The translations under genes and the position numbers were made by a program. Shown one piece after another: positions 39,369 to 46,475 of a DNA stretch of 64,000 nt. The stretch's first letter is position 1. Every line of letters begins with the position of its first letter. The stretch is from a virus: the IMG/VR virus record IMGVR_UViG_3300044941_000276, positions 41,642 through 105,641 of that record; one strand, given 5' to 3'. The notes beneath the pieces are model-generated. The model had not been told where the DNA came from, did no database searches, and saw only the letters and a program-made list of their open reading frames with translations.

Positions 39369-39542
39369 AATCGAAAAAGTCAAAAAATTGCTTAATCAGA
39401 TATATGAGAGTAACAAAAAATGACAAAAAAAATTCAAAAAAGAACCGTCTTATAGCTTTAAGGGTATACTCGAGTAGGTCAATTTTTGGTCAAAAAACGA
39501 TTGATGAGCTATATAAAAGTAAACTTTTCTCTTTTTTTCTAC

Positions 39543-39558
39543 TCACAAAAAATTGTGA
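39543..39558. promoter_or_regulatory. Operator palindrome, copy 2
   Basis: Second exact copy of TCACAAAAAATTGTGA, 190 bp from the first, followed by another half-site (TGTGAG) at 39565-39570 and by a -7-like TAATGTTG about 20 bp further on (39579-39586). Sits upstream of the plus-strand genes. Confidence 0.65.
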
Positions 39559-39715
39559 GAAAAATGTGAGATGGGTTCTCTAATGTTGTTTAAAGTACAT
39601 CAAACGAATTTTTTTATTTTTTTATTTTTTTATTTTTTGTTTTTTGTTGAGGGAATATTTGGTCTGTACCCCCATCCTGCCCCGCTTGGGTTTGCAACTA
39701 AACACCATAAATTAT

Positions 39716-40006
39716 ATGAAATCTTACGAATTTGAATCCGGTGCTGAGTTCACCGGAGGCTCGCTCTTAGGGCGTATTGAAGTACAAGTTGAAACCTCGA
39801 CGAAAGGGTCAGGTCTTAACAAAGGCAAGTGGCGCAATACTATAAAGCCGGTTGAAGTAATCCTCACAAATAAGAAGACTGGGAAGAAAACGGCGTCTAT
39901 CCGTGAGGCGTTCAATTCAAAGACTAAATTGGACGCCGGCACCTACACAGTAGGTGTCTATGAAGCGGACATCAACAACAAATTGACAGCCTACCTGGCT
40001 TTGTAA
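39716..40006 (+). CDS. Small beta-rich protein in the hairpin element, 96 aa
   Basis: The start at ATG 39716 (MKSYEFESGAEFTGG) lies just after the T-tract region; an in-frame frame upstream lacks a sensible start. Alternating beta strands (IEVQVETSTKGSG, then KPVEVILTNKKTGKK) and no membrane segment. Not recognised. Its mRNA contains hairpins such as CCGGTG/CACCGG (39738-39756) and CACCTA/TAGGTG near the 3' end. Confidence 0.55.
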   Translation: MKSYEFESGAEFTGGSLLGRIEVQVETSTKGSGLNKGKWRNTIKPVEVILTNKKTGKKTASIREAFNSKTKLDAGTYTVGVYEADINNKLTAYLAL

Positions 40007-40271
40007 GTCGGGTAGGTCCCCCTTCGGGGGTAAGTGTGCCTCAATCATTAGCCACATGATGAGAGGCACAACCATACACTCGCCACACGGTGTATGGTAA
40101 GTAGCAAGTGTGGGCATATTTTCATTGTCTTGGTTGAAAATATGCTTCCCCAGATATCTGGGAGTGGGTTTTTTTAAAAAATCCAAGACATCCACCCCTC
40201 AGTCCGAGTGAGGGAGAGTGTGACCAAGTTGTTGTAACCATCCGACAACTTGGCACACGAGGTGGATTATG

Positions 40272-40292
40272 TAGGCAAATTGAAGACGCCTA
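40272..40292 (+). repeat. AATTGAAG-loop hairpin 1
   Basis: TAGGC and GCCTA pair across the loop AAATTGAAGAC. Confidence 0.6.
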
Positions 40293-40330
40293 ATCTCGGA
40301 ACGGGGTAAGCCGAAAACTCATAAAAAGAG

Positions 40331-40353
40331 TAGGCGTAAATTGAAAACGACTA
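40331..40353 (+). repeat. AATTGAAA-loop hairpin 2 (variant)
   Basis: TAGgCGT pairs with ACGaCTA (one mismatch) across a loop containing AAATTGAAA. It ends 4 bp before the ATG of the 40358 gene. Confidence 0.5.
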
Positions 40354-40357
40354 GTTT

Positions 40358-40615
40358 ATGACCAGGACTATCATATCGGAGGTGAACACAGCTCACCTTC
40401 ATATGATCAAAGAAAGATTTGATCATGAGTACCCGCTACCAAACGGAGGGTACGTACTATATTCGTTTTGCTCGTCGACATCAAAAGATATTGAAGCTTT
40501 AATCATTGTAGTAAAGAAAGAAAAGCTCATCAAATCGAGAGCTTTTCTTTTCACGGGGGAGGTTCTCCAATTGGAAAATTTCCTCGCTAAACATGGGATT
40601 GAAATATCCCTTTAG
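40358..40615 (+). CDS. Small hypothetical protein in the hairpin element, 85 aa
   Basis: ATG 40358 follows AATTGAA-loop hairpin 2. The product (MTRTIISEVNTAHLHMIKERF, Lys-rich middle, LENFLAKHGIEISL end) is soluble and unrecognised. The coding sequence itself is folded: AAAGAAAAGCTC/GAGCTTTTCTTT is a 12-bp stem, AGGTGA/TCACCT and TGATCAAA/TTTGATCA are others, and its stop lies in a 9-bp stem (CCTCGCTAAA/TTTAGCGAGG). Confidence 0.55.
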   Translation: MTRTIISEVNTAHLHMIKERFDHEYPLPNGGYVLYSFCSSTSKDIEALIIVVKKEKLIKSRAFLFTGEVLQLENFLAKHGIEISL

Positions 40616-41271
40616 CGAGGTCTCCCCTTTTTTCCCCTTGCTGCCATTTAATGGGTAAAACGGCAAGGGGGTTTTAAAGCCCTGTCAGGCGAAATTGAAG
40701 ATGACAGGGCATCTTTCTCCCTACCTTGGGTAAGTAGGGAGATATTTTATACCCATCGTCGAGAGAGGATTCGACCCGTGTAAGCGAAGTGCTCTGGCCG
40801 GTCGCAGCACGGGTTGTTATCCATTTTTTACTCCTCACCTTGAGCAAGTGAGGGTGGGTGTTTGCTCACGTCCCTCAATCGGACTGCAAATGTAACGTCG
40901 TTATTTGATGGTTACTCAAGCCGGTTCGATGAGGGACACTTATTTGACTAAGACGGGGTCAGATAAGTAAAAATTAAACCGTCTCTGCCGAAAAGCTCGC
41001 GACGCGTTTTGCTCGCTGAGCATTGGCAGATTCCCCGAAAGGGGAAATTAGCGCCCCTTAAGTGGGGCTTTAGCTTGTCCGTACCATACCGGACTTAAAC
41101 ATAGTATGGTAAGCCTTTGTACTAGGCTTTGATTGAGGGGTAAAACCCAAGAGAAGGTACAAAGACCGTCACCTAGCATCGCTTTTTATGGCTTTAATCA
41201 TGCTATAGGTAGAATCAGAAGACGGCGCGCACAGGGTTCTTTATGAGCTTCTTACCTGTGCAAAATAAGTT
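40616..41271 (+). ncRNA. Structured non-coding segment B, upstream of tRNA-Arg
   Basis: These 656 bases lack a gene and form about a dozen stems in a row, for example CCCCTTGC[C]G/CGGCAAGGGG, GCCCTGTCA/TGACAGGGC (40679-40710), CTCCCTAC/GTAGGGAG, CCTCACC/GTGAGG, GTCCCTCA/TGAGGGAC enclosing inner stems, TTCCCCGAAAGGGGAA, GTCCG/CGGAC with a loop complementary to GTATGGTA just downstream (possible pseudoknot), and GCACAGG/CCTGTGC just before the tRNA. The density and the adjacent tRNA recall large ornate phage RNAs such as GOLLD or ROOL, but I cannot match a family by eye. Confidence 0.6.
40679..40710 (+). repeat. AATTGAAG-loop hairpin 3
   Basis: A 9-bp perfect stem GCCCTGTCA/TGACAGGGC closes a loop with AAATTGAAGA. 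Confidence 0.65.
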
Positions 41272-41345
41272 ACTCCCATAGCTCAACTGGATAGAGCAAC
41301 TGCCTTCTAAGCAGTAGGTTGCAAGTTCGAATCTTGCTAGGGGTA
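41272..41345 (+). tRNA. tRNA-Arg (TCT)
   Basis: Cloverleaf visible: D stem GCTC/GAGC, anticodon stem ACTGC/GCAGT with loop CTTCTAA (anticodon TCT), T stem GCAAG/CTTGC with loop TTCGAAT. The acceptor ACTCCCA/TAGGGGT has one C-A mismatch at its sixth pair. Arg-AGA is a codon favoured in AT-rich phage genes. CCA is not encoded. Confidence 0.85.
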
Positions 41346-41387
41346 CGATTAAAAAACCTAATCACAATTAAAAAAACAAAAAACGTT

Positions 41388-41804
41388 ATGAACAAGAACA
41401 CATTCGTTTTTGTGATCACCATGTTGGTGGTCACAATCTTTTTGGCTGCCGCTGCGGTAGCCAAGCCCCGCCCGAAATGGGTGCGGGTTAGCCACTCTAT
41501 CTTATCAACCGTTGACCGTATCGACCGAGATACGGTTGCAATTAAGCTCACCTTCGTCCGCTTTGACGGCGAAGGTCGTCCTACTATTGGTCAAAATTTG
41601 GGTCACTTTATTATAGAAGTGGCCTTCACAGTCGACCGCTCAGAGGCGGTACGCATTTTAAACGGCGGGCAGTTGTCCGCCAACGGGCATGTCCTCGCCC
41701 GTATAAGCGAGGGCACCAAAATAATTCGTGACCCTGAGGGTCGCGAAATCCGCCGTATGAAAGCGGCGGATATCTGCAAGATCCTTTATGGGTCTTCAGA
41801 GTAA
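41388..41804 (+). CDS. Exported or membrane-anchored protein in the hairpin element, 138 aa
   Basis: ATG 41388 gives MNKNTFVFVITMLVVTIFLA, then AAAAVAKPRPKW: a signal peptide or N-terminal anchor. The mature part is beta-rich. It looks like a paralog of the 51592-51963 protein: both have Lys-x-x-F, a hydrophobic TIF segment, A-x-PR-x-x-W after it, a Thr-Val-rich core and an R-x-M-x-x-x-D-[I/L] C-terminal helix. Stems fill the coding region (GTGATCACC/GGTGGTCAC, ACCGTAT/ATACGGT, TCCGCC/GGCGGA). Confidence 0.6.
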   Translation: MNKNTFVFVITMLVVTIFLAAAAVAKPRPKWVRVSHSILSTVDRIDRDTVAIKLTFVRFDGEGRPTIGQNLGHFIIEVAFTVDRSEAVRILNGGQLSANGHVLARISEGTKIIRDPEGREIRRMKAADICKILYGSSE

Positions 41805-41808
41805 AAAA

Positions 41809-41842
41809 GACAAGGCGGTTTCTATGAAATCGCCTTGTTTTT
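41809..41842 (+). terminator. Intrinsic terminator after 41388-41804
   Basis: GACAAGGCGgTTTC pairs with GAAAtCGCCTTG over a short loop (41809-41836) and is followed by TTTTTT. Confidence 0.8.
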
Positions 41843-42461
41843 TATCAGGGTGAGAATCCCTGACAAGCCTGTGGGGCTCATGTCTTGCTAAGGCATTGTT
41901 GCACTTGTATAGGGGAAGAGTAGTAAAGTCGAGTAATATTGCTGCGTTAGGTAATACTATAAGCATTATGAAAGAGGAATATCTATTTTGACTATATGGC
42001 GCAATGTCTGATCAAGCATTAGTGCGGACTCAAAAATCAGGCAGTGGTACAGCCTTAATCTGTACAAATCTTTGTTTATCAAAGATTAACAAGGAAATAA
42101 CCAATACCTTGTCCTAACTATGGGTAAAATAGTAGTCGTCCTTTTTTTAAATGTATTTTTTAAACCTGTACTATCGTCCCCGGATAGTACATCAATAGTG
42201 GCACAAGGAGGCCGCGAGGGGCGAAGACATATGGTCTTCAATGTTTAACAAATCGTGGTATTGAGCTAGACCACGTTGAAATAGTTAGCTCGCCTGTCCA
42301 CAAACACGGAGGTGTGACAGGTTCATGGGAGAAGAAGAGGCCGTCAATATTAAACGACGTGTCTCTAAAGAGAAAAGGGTTTCCGTGTTGCGACTGAATC
42401 TCATGTCGCACAAGTTAACGACTTGACCCGAGATATATGTAGCTCTATACATTAACAATAA

Positions 42462-42482
42462 CTACGTCAACAATAGATGTAG
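42462..42482 (+). repeat. AACAATA-loop hairpin 1
   Basis: CTACGTC pairs with GATGTAG (one G-U pair) across AACAATA. Confidence 0.55.
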
Positions 42483-42712
42483 GGAGTGGTGTATATCTAT
42501 ATATGTACGATTTGAGACTGGACAACTCAAATCAATATGTACAATGTCCAATAGCCGTACGCCACAACGGCTATGATATCTTAAGATATAGGTCGATATT
42601 AAAAGACCTTATCTTAGATATAATTATTTTAGTCAAGGGCATGAATCGGGGTTGACATCCCGATAAGGGTATGGAGTAAAGACCATACTTGAAAACGTCA
42701 GCGTCCGATAAT

Positions 42713-42731
42713 CAAATCAACAATAGATTTG
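42713..42731 (+). repeat. AACAATA-loop hairpin 2
   Basis: CAAATC pairs with GATTTG across the identical loop AACAATA. Confidence 0.55.
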
Positions 42732-42744
42732 AGGAGGACGTTAA

Positions 42745-42761
42745 GGCGAATTGAAGTCGCC
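42745..42761 (+). repeat. ATTGAAG-loop hairpin 4
   Basis: GGCGA/TCGCC with the 7-nt loop ATTGAAG. Confidence 0.6.
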
Positions 42762-42941
42762 GTCATTTTTCTATCCTGTACGGATAGTTGTCAAAGTCGA
42801 CCATGGGACTAAGACGTAAAAACAGAAAGAAGCCTAAGTCGTGCGATGCTTCGCATCGATATGGTGAGCGCTCATGGTTATAGTAGGAGACTACGACAAT
42901 GTCGTATGTCGTTATTACTACTGAATAAGTCCGAAAGGACT

Positions 42942-42997
42942 CTGTCGTCTATGTGCGTGGCTGTGCATAGGCCTGATGAGGGGTTAACCCGAAACAG
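42942..42997 (+). ncRNA. Hammerhead ribozyme, type III arrangement
   Basis: All conserved parts are present in order: CTGT then C (cleavage expected after C42946), stem I GTCTATG/CATAGGC (42947-42953 with 42966-42972, closed by a 12-nt loop), the core CTGATGA (42973-42979), stem II GGG/CCC with a short loop (42980-42990), GAAA (42991-42994) and the closing strand ACAG (42994-42997) that pairs with CTGT as a 4-bp stem III. A GAAA-capped hairpin (42928-42941) abuts stem III and could stack on it. Cleavage would give the AAA+ mRNA a 5' end about 140 nt before its ATG. The short stem III means activity must be tested. Confidence 0.85.
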
Positions 42998-43072
42998 TAT
43001 TGCCCGCGTAAAATAAGACTGCGTTAAGGTCTTGTGAGTGATGCGTGCCCACTCAGAACGGCATTAATTTTT

Positions 43073-43094
43073 TATCCAAAATTGAAGATGGATA
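43073..43094 (+). promoter_or_regulatory. AATTGAAG-loop hairpin 5 over the AAA+ start codon
   Basis: TATCCA (43073-43078) pairs with TGGATA (43089-43094) across AAATTGAAGA. The ATG at 43088-43090 lies at the base of the loop and in the stem, so the start codon is sequestered. The same stem and loop occur at 46140-46164. Confidence 0.65.
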
Positions 43095-44212
43095 GAAAAT
43101 TAATTAACGCCCTAGAATGCGAAAAGTATATACAGAAAAAACTTTTCGCGTTCAACGCCGGCAAGACGCTGGCTAGGGCGTGGAACGCGGGGGAAAATTG
43201 TCTTCTTACCGGACCTGGTGGGTACGGTAAGACGGACGGAGCTGCTTTGTTCTTTGAGTATCTCAAAGAACAAGGGGCTTTGTCTGACGAACGTCCATAC
43301 GTATTGGCGTTCGGACAGGGCATGACTGAGGAAAGGTTATTCGCTGGGTTGGATATCAAACGCTTTCAGAATGAAGGCGAATTGGTGTACAACCTGAAGA
43401 AGGCCTTCGTATCCTTCGAATATGTAATATTCGAGGAAATGTTCGACGCATTTCCTGGGGTATTGCTTATTCTGAAGGATGTTCTTCAGTCTAAGAGCGT
43501 ACGGTTAGGCGACACCGTATTTCCCTTGCGAACTAAATTTATAGTCGCCTGTACCAACCGTAGCAATGAGGAAGTCGCTACGGATAGAAGTACATGGGCT
43601 CTTTTAGAAAGATTCGTCTTTCAAAAAGAGGTAACCTGGACTTCGTGGGAAAAGTCCGACTACCTCTCGGCTTTCGAGGCAGCCACAGGCCAGAAAGCTG
43701 ATTCCGTAATGGAGGCTGTGGCAAGAATAGCTGCTGCCAGCAGCAAAGGTGAGATGAAGATCTCGCCTCGTACTGCTGGTAAAGGTCTTAAGGCAGTAAA
43801 ACAAAACGGTAACGACATTACCGTTTTGGAAGACATTCTCGGCTTCGATAAGAAGTCGGTAAGAGAAGTCTTCACTGCTATGGAAGGCATAGCAGCAGAC
43901 AAGGCTCAACGTGACCACGTAGCTGCGGTGGTCGCGTTATGTAAGCAGACAGCAGCTACTTCTTCGAATTCCGCCATTAAATTGGCGGTTGCCGCTAAAC
44001 GAGTTCACGTAGAACTCGAAAAACTTAGTGGAATTCAACGTCGTGATGCGAACGTTGAATTGTTCGAGGAAAGCATCATTGTCATAGAGAATCTGAGGGA
44101 GTCTCTATGGCAAAGAGCCAAGTCCCTTATTAACAAGCCACCAGTTGGCAGCTTGGCAGAGTTTATACAAAACTCTAGCACAAGCTCATTCGACTGGAGC
44201 TTGTTGAGATAA
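43088..44212 (+). CDS. MoxR-type AAA+ ATPase, hairpin-rich copy, 374 aa
   Basis: Walker A GPGGYGKT (about residues 42-49), Walker B VIFEEMFDA (about 112), sensor 1 IVACTNRS (about 155), arginine finger LLERF (about 173) and sensor 2 SPRTAGKGL (about 228) mark a MoxR-group AAA+ protein. These form hexamers that remodel partners together with a VWA protein, here encoded directly downstream. Closest relative in the window is 55754-56920. Nearly every segment of the gene is in a hairpin, including the Walker A codons (43205-43231), so synonymous positions seem selected for RNA structure. Confidence 0.85.
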   Translation: MDRKLINALECEKYIQKKLFAFNAGKTLARAWNAGENCLLTGPGGYGKTDGAALFFEYLKEQGALSDERPYVLAFGQGMTEERLFAGLDIKRFQNEGELVYNLKKAFVSFEYVIFEEMFDAFPGVLLILKDVLQSKSVRLGDTVFPLRTKFIVACTNRSNEEVATDRSTWALLERFVFQKEVTWTSWEKSDYLSAFEAATGQKADSVMEAVARIAAASSKGEMKISPRTAGKGLKAVKQNGNDITVLEDILGFDKKSVREVFTAMEGIAADKAQRDHVAAVVALCKQTAATSSNSAIKLAVAAKRVHVELEKLSGIQRRDANVELFEESIIVIENLRESLWQRAKSLINKPPVGSLAEFIQNSSTSSFDWSLLR

Positions 44213-44290
44213 TCGTTAACCCAATCTCTTGGGTTTGACTTGCATATAAGGTTAATCGTAAAAGCAAGGTAGTTATAATTTTATGGGGTT

Positions 44291-45520
44291 ATGAAAAAAA
44301 GAACCATACCCCACCATCTGTACGTTGAGCCTACGCGGCGAGACGTACAAGAAAGATTTAAGGAGTTAGGTTTTGATAAAACCTACTCTTATGATCTCGT
44401 ACGGGATATTGCTAATGCGATGTCTCACGTACAGAATGGTGGGAAAGTCACTGACGCAATGACCAACGTCAGTGATTGGGTTCTTCCTTCTGACTATAAG
44501 TCAGAGAGGGAATATCAAAGAGCACTCTCGTATCACGAGAATGTTCAAAGATTTATTTCTTCTCTTGACTTTGACAAGTTCAGTGGCAATACTCCGCTTG
44601 CAAAAGCGGCAAGTGTTGTAGCTGCACTGTCTAGTCAAGAAGGGGGACAAGGCGAGGAGGGTGATGGTCAACCCTTGCCAATCTTCCGAGGTTCGTCAGA
44701 ATCTATGGAAGAAAAGGCTAAAAAGTTGGAAGAGGCAGTTGATCAAACTGTCGAGGCCAATAAAAGCCTTGCGAGGTACATCATCAATCCTGATGAGGCC
44801 TCCCCAGAGGTGGCTCTCGCGACCTTGAACAGCGAGAATCGGGACCTCTTAGCCAAGTTAGCGCTACTTGGTGACAGGGGTAAGATACGTTCACAGCGCA
44901 CTTCTCCCACAAACAAACTCACTCAAATGAGTGAGTATTCACAGGTGGGTCGTGTGAATAATATGAGTAGTATGTTTCTCCCAACTTTCGGGTATAAATT
45001 TGCGACCAAGCAATTGGTTGTGAAAGAACCCGAACAATCAACGAGACAAACCCTTGTCTTATTGATTGACAACAGCGGTTCTATGGACGAGACCGACAAA
45101 TTAAGTTGGGTCAAAGCCATAGTAGTTAACAGATTAGACGCTGTTAGTAAGGGAGAAGCTGAGTTGTATATCGGTTGGTTTGAATGTTCTCTTGATGAAG
45201 AGAACATTGTTAAAATTGCCAACAAAAAAGAAGCCATAGCTTTTTTACAAGAAGGCTTCTTGGGTAATTTTAACGGGGGAAAAACTGATATACAACGGGC
45301 CATTGAACAAGTTTGCGAGGGAATCAAACTTGGAAGGCTCGGTAATTATTCCCTCAACGGAGTTAAGCCTCAAATCGTTGTAATGAACGATGGGCAAGAC
45401 TTTGTTGATAGCAATTATAAACCCAGTGTTGTGACTCACGGGTTTATCTTAGGGCGTGACAATGACGGAATGAAGTCAATGATCGCCAATTGCGGAGGTC
45501 ACTATGAGAGATTTTTATAA
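44291..45520 (+). CDS. VWA-domain protein, hairpin-rich copy, 409 aa
   Basis: The N-terminal 230 residues are helical and charged. The C-terminal VWA domain has the MIDAS motif DNSGSM (about residue 261), the Thr of FNGGKTDI (about 335) and a third motif VMNDGQDF (about 370). Such proteins work with MoxR ATPases to insert metals or remodel complexes. Paralog of 56895-58280. Coding hairpins include TAGGTTTT/AAAACCTA, CACTGACG/CGTCAGTG, TCTCGC/GCGAGA, AATGTTCTCTT/AAGAGAACATT (45183-45208) and GAGGGAAT/ATTCCCTC. Confidence 0.85.
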   Translation: MKKRTIPHHLYVEPTRRDVQERFKELGFDKTYSYDLVRDIANAMSHVQNGGKVTDAMTNVSDWVLPSDYKSEREYQRALSYHENVQRFISSLDFDKFSGNTPLAKAASVVAALSSQEGGQGEEGDGQPLPIFRGSSESMEEKAKKLEEAVDQTVEANKSLARYIINPDEASPEVALATLNSENRDLLAKLALLGDRGKIRSQRTSPTNKLTQMSEYSQVGRVNNMSSMFLPTFGYKFATKQLVVKEPEQSTRQTLVLLIDNSGSMDETDKLSWVKAIVVNRLDAVSKGEAELYIGWFECSLDEENIVKIANKKEAIAFLQEGFLGNFNGGKTDIQRAIEQVCEGIKLGRLGNYSLNGVKPQIVVMNDGQDFVDSNYKPSVVTHGFILGRDNDGMKSMIANCGGHYERFL

Positions 45521-45727
45521 TCTTTCTTTTCCCTATGCTCTACTAATAGGGATGTAAAACGATAGTAGCTGGAAGAAAACTACCCTACCTCAGGGTTATG
45601 TGACTATAAGGGTTAATGGGTGCGCTACCATTAGAAATGTCACGCATATAAAAATCCTGCCATTGCAGGTTGAAGCACAAAACCTTACCCAGTTTTGTGT
45701 GTATATAACTCATGGGTAATAAAAGAC
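45521..45727 (+). other. Structured intergenic segment D
   Basis: A 207-bp gap with stems CCCTAT/ATAGGG, GTAGC/GCTAC-type, GTGAC/GTCAC enclosing inner pairs, CCTGC/GCAGG and CACAAAAC/GTTTTGTG. No gene. It continues the hairpin pattern from the VWA gene. Confidence 0.5.
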
Positions 45728-45973
45728 ATGGATAACTTTTTTCTTGAGTTATTTATTATAACTCAACAAGAAAGAATTCAATCCGAGGGATTATTTTCTA
45801 TCCTTTGCCGAATTGAAGAAGGCAAGGATATGAAGAAAATCCCTTTCCATTCTCAAAAAGAGATGGAAGATTTCCTCTGGTTAAACAGAGGGAATTATCT
45901 ATTCATCTCTTTGGAAGAGGCTGGGCTATTAGTGTCCACCTCTCCATTTGAGAATGGATTGGGAGTGAATTGA
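45728..45973 (+). CDS. Small acidic protein after the VWA gene, 81 aa
   Basis: ATG 45728 (MDNFFLELFIIT) was preferred to a GTG 33 bp earlier. The middle (IPFHSQKEMEDFLWLNRGNY, then EEAGLLV) loosely matches a segment of the 58264-58602 protein (YFSSKDDFDVYIASHTGIY, then KSGILV), which also follows a VWA gene, so the whole three-gene unit may be duplicated. Stems CTTGAGTT/AACTCAAG, TATCCTTTGCC/GGCAAGGATA and CCTCTG/CAGAGG lie in the gene. Confidence 0.55.
   Translation: MDNFFLELFIITQQERIQSEGLFSILCRIEEGKDMKKIPFHSQKEMEDFLWLNRGNYLFISLEEAGLLVSTSPFENGLGVN
45799..45830 (+). repeat. AATTGAAG-loop hairpin 6 (inside a gene)
   Basis: TATCCTTTGCC pairs with GGCAAGGATA (one bulged T) across GAATTGAAGAA. 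The outer TATCC/GGATA is the same as in hairpins 5 and 7. Confidence 0.65.
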
Positions 45974-46139
45974 TTGGGGACCACCTGCACTAATCATCGG
46001 TGGGATATAAATAGAGGATTTTTTCTAACCATTCCATTTTGTAATATTACAAATAAAGGTTGAATCTGCGACAGGCATAGGGATATGTGCGAGTAATAGC
46101 AGAAGAGGAAGCCGAAAAGCTAAGTGAGTAGGCAATAAC
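45974..46139 (+). other. Intergenic segment E
   Basis: A 166-bp gap with the perfect palindrome TTTGTAATATTACAAA (46040-46055) and weaker stems. It leads into start-codon hairpin 7. No gene seen. Confidence 0.45.
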
Positions 46140-46164
46140 TATCCAAAAAATTGAAGAATGGATA
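46140..46164 (+). promoter_or_regulatory. AATTGAAG-loop hairpin 7 over a start codon
   Basis: TATCCA (46140-46145) pairs with TGGATA (46159-46164) across AAAAATTGAAGA. The ATG 46158-46160 lies at the edge of the stem, exactly as at 43088. A second ATG at 46164 is in frame. Confidence 0.65.
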
Positions 46165-46475
46165 TGATCAAGTTTTTATTTCCTCAGGTAGCCAAGTCTA
46201 CCTTTGGAAAAAAGATGTTTAATCGCATAGCTCCTATCGTAGAAAGACTATGCGATGAAACATCGATGATCGCAATGCCCTCAATCGCGATGTTTCTTAC
46301 TTACCATCCCGGAGCTTCTGCTCCGCAGCAGATGGTATTTAATTATCTTGCAGAAGTCGCACTGCAAGGCAACTGGAGAGTATTTGTTGCGACGTATGGG
46401 GAACTCATTTCTCCTTCTGACCCATTGGCTGTATTGGGTCAAGACGGAAGAAAACAGTTCTTCCGACCAATGTGA
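46158..46475 (+). CDS. Helical protein in the hairpin element, 105 aa
   Basis: Unrecognised, mostly helical (MIKFLFPQVAKSTFGKKMF, then MVFNYLAEVALQGNWRVFVA). Its start is under hairpin 7. Coding stems include ATCGCATAG/CTATGCGAT (46222-46256), GAAACATCG/CGATGTTTC, CGGAGC/GCTCCG, CTTGCAG/CTGCAAG, GACCCA/TGGGTC and GGAAGAA/TTCTTCC. It overlaps the next gene by GTGA. Confidence 0.55.
   Translation: MDMIKFLFPQVAKSTFGKKMFNRIAPIVERLCDETSMIAMPSIAMFLTYHPGASAPQQMVFNYLAEVALQGNWRVFVATYGELISPSDPLAVLGQDGRKQFFRPM

Larger units (their letters stand above)
39232..39715. promoter_or_regulatory. Divergent control region between the two arms
   Basis: A 484-bp AT-rich region separates the minus-strand operon from the plus-strand hairpin-rich element. 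It holds two perfect 16-bp palindromes, at least three half-sites (TCACAAA at 39324-39330, TCACAAAAAAT at 39338-39348, TTTTGTGAG at 39294-39302) and a run of T-tracts at 39608-39640. It is probably the main promoter/operator and could hold an origin. A Lys-rich 72-codon frame inside it is not credible as a gene. Confidence 0.6.
40007..40357 (+). ncRNA. Structured non-coding segment A
   Basis: These 351 bases have no gene but contain back-to-back stems: ACCCCCCTT-type CCCCCTTCGGGGG, GTGCCTC/GAGGCAC enclosing ATCAT/ATGAT, ACCATACAC/GTGTATGGT, GCATATTTTCA/TGAAAATATGC, CCAAGTTGT/ACAACTTGG, and two AATTGAA-loop hairpins at 40272-40292 and 40331-40353. It may be an RNA of its own or a long 5' leader of the next gene. 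Confidence 0.55.
41843..43087 (+). ncRNA. Structured non-coding segment C containing a hammerhead ribozyme
   Basis: About 1.25 kb with no gene. Stems include TCAGGG/CCCTGA, GTACTATC/GATAGTAC, CGTGGT/ACCACG, CCTGTC/GACAGG, TGCGAC/GTCGCA, GATTTGAG/CTCAAATC, AGCCGT/ACGGCT, GTATGG/CCATAC, CTATCC/GGATAG, CGATGC/GCATCG. Two hairpins share the 7-nt loop AACAATA (42462-42482 and 42713-42731). It is the leader of the AAA+ gene and/or an independent RNA. Confidence 0.65.

Noticed and set aside
39365-39583. Lys-rich 72-codon frame in the control region
   Set aside because: It runs through operator palindromes and half-sites, is low-complexity and has no fitting start context; it is better read as regulatory DNA.
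41270-41551. Minus-strand frame over tRNA-Arg and the start of the exported protein gene
   Set aside because: It is antisense to a tRNA and to a credible gene with a signal peptide, and its content arises from those features.
42585-42900. Group I intron-like sequences (AAGATATAGGTC and GAGACTA)
   Set aside because: The two elements are in the wrong order for P7 pairing and no flanking exon is split.
44785-44815. Second CTGATGA as a possible hammerhead
   Set aside because: No GAAA and no matching stems follow; it is coding sequence of the VWA gene.
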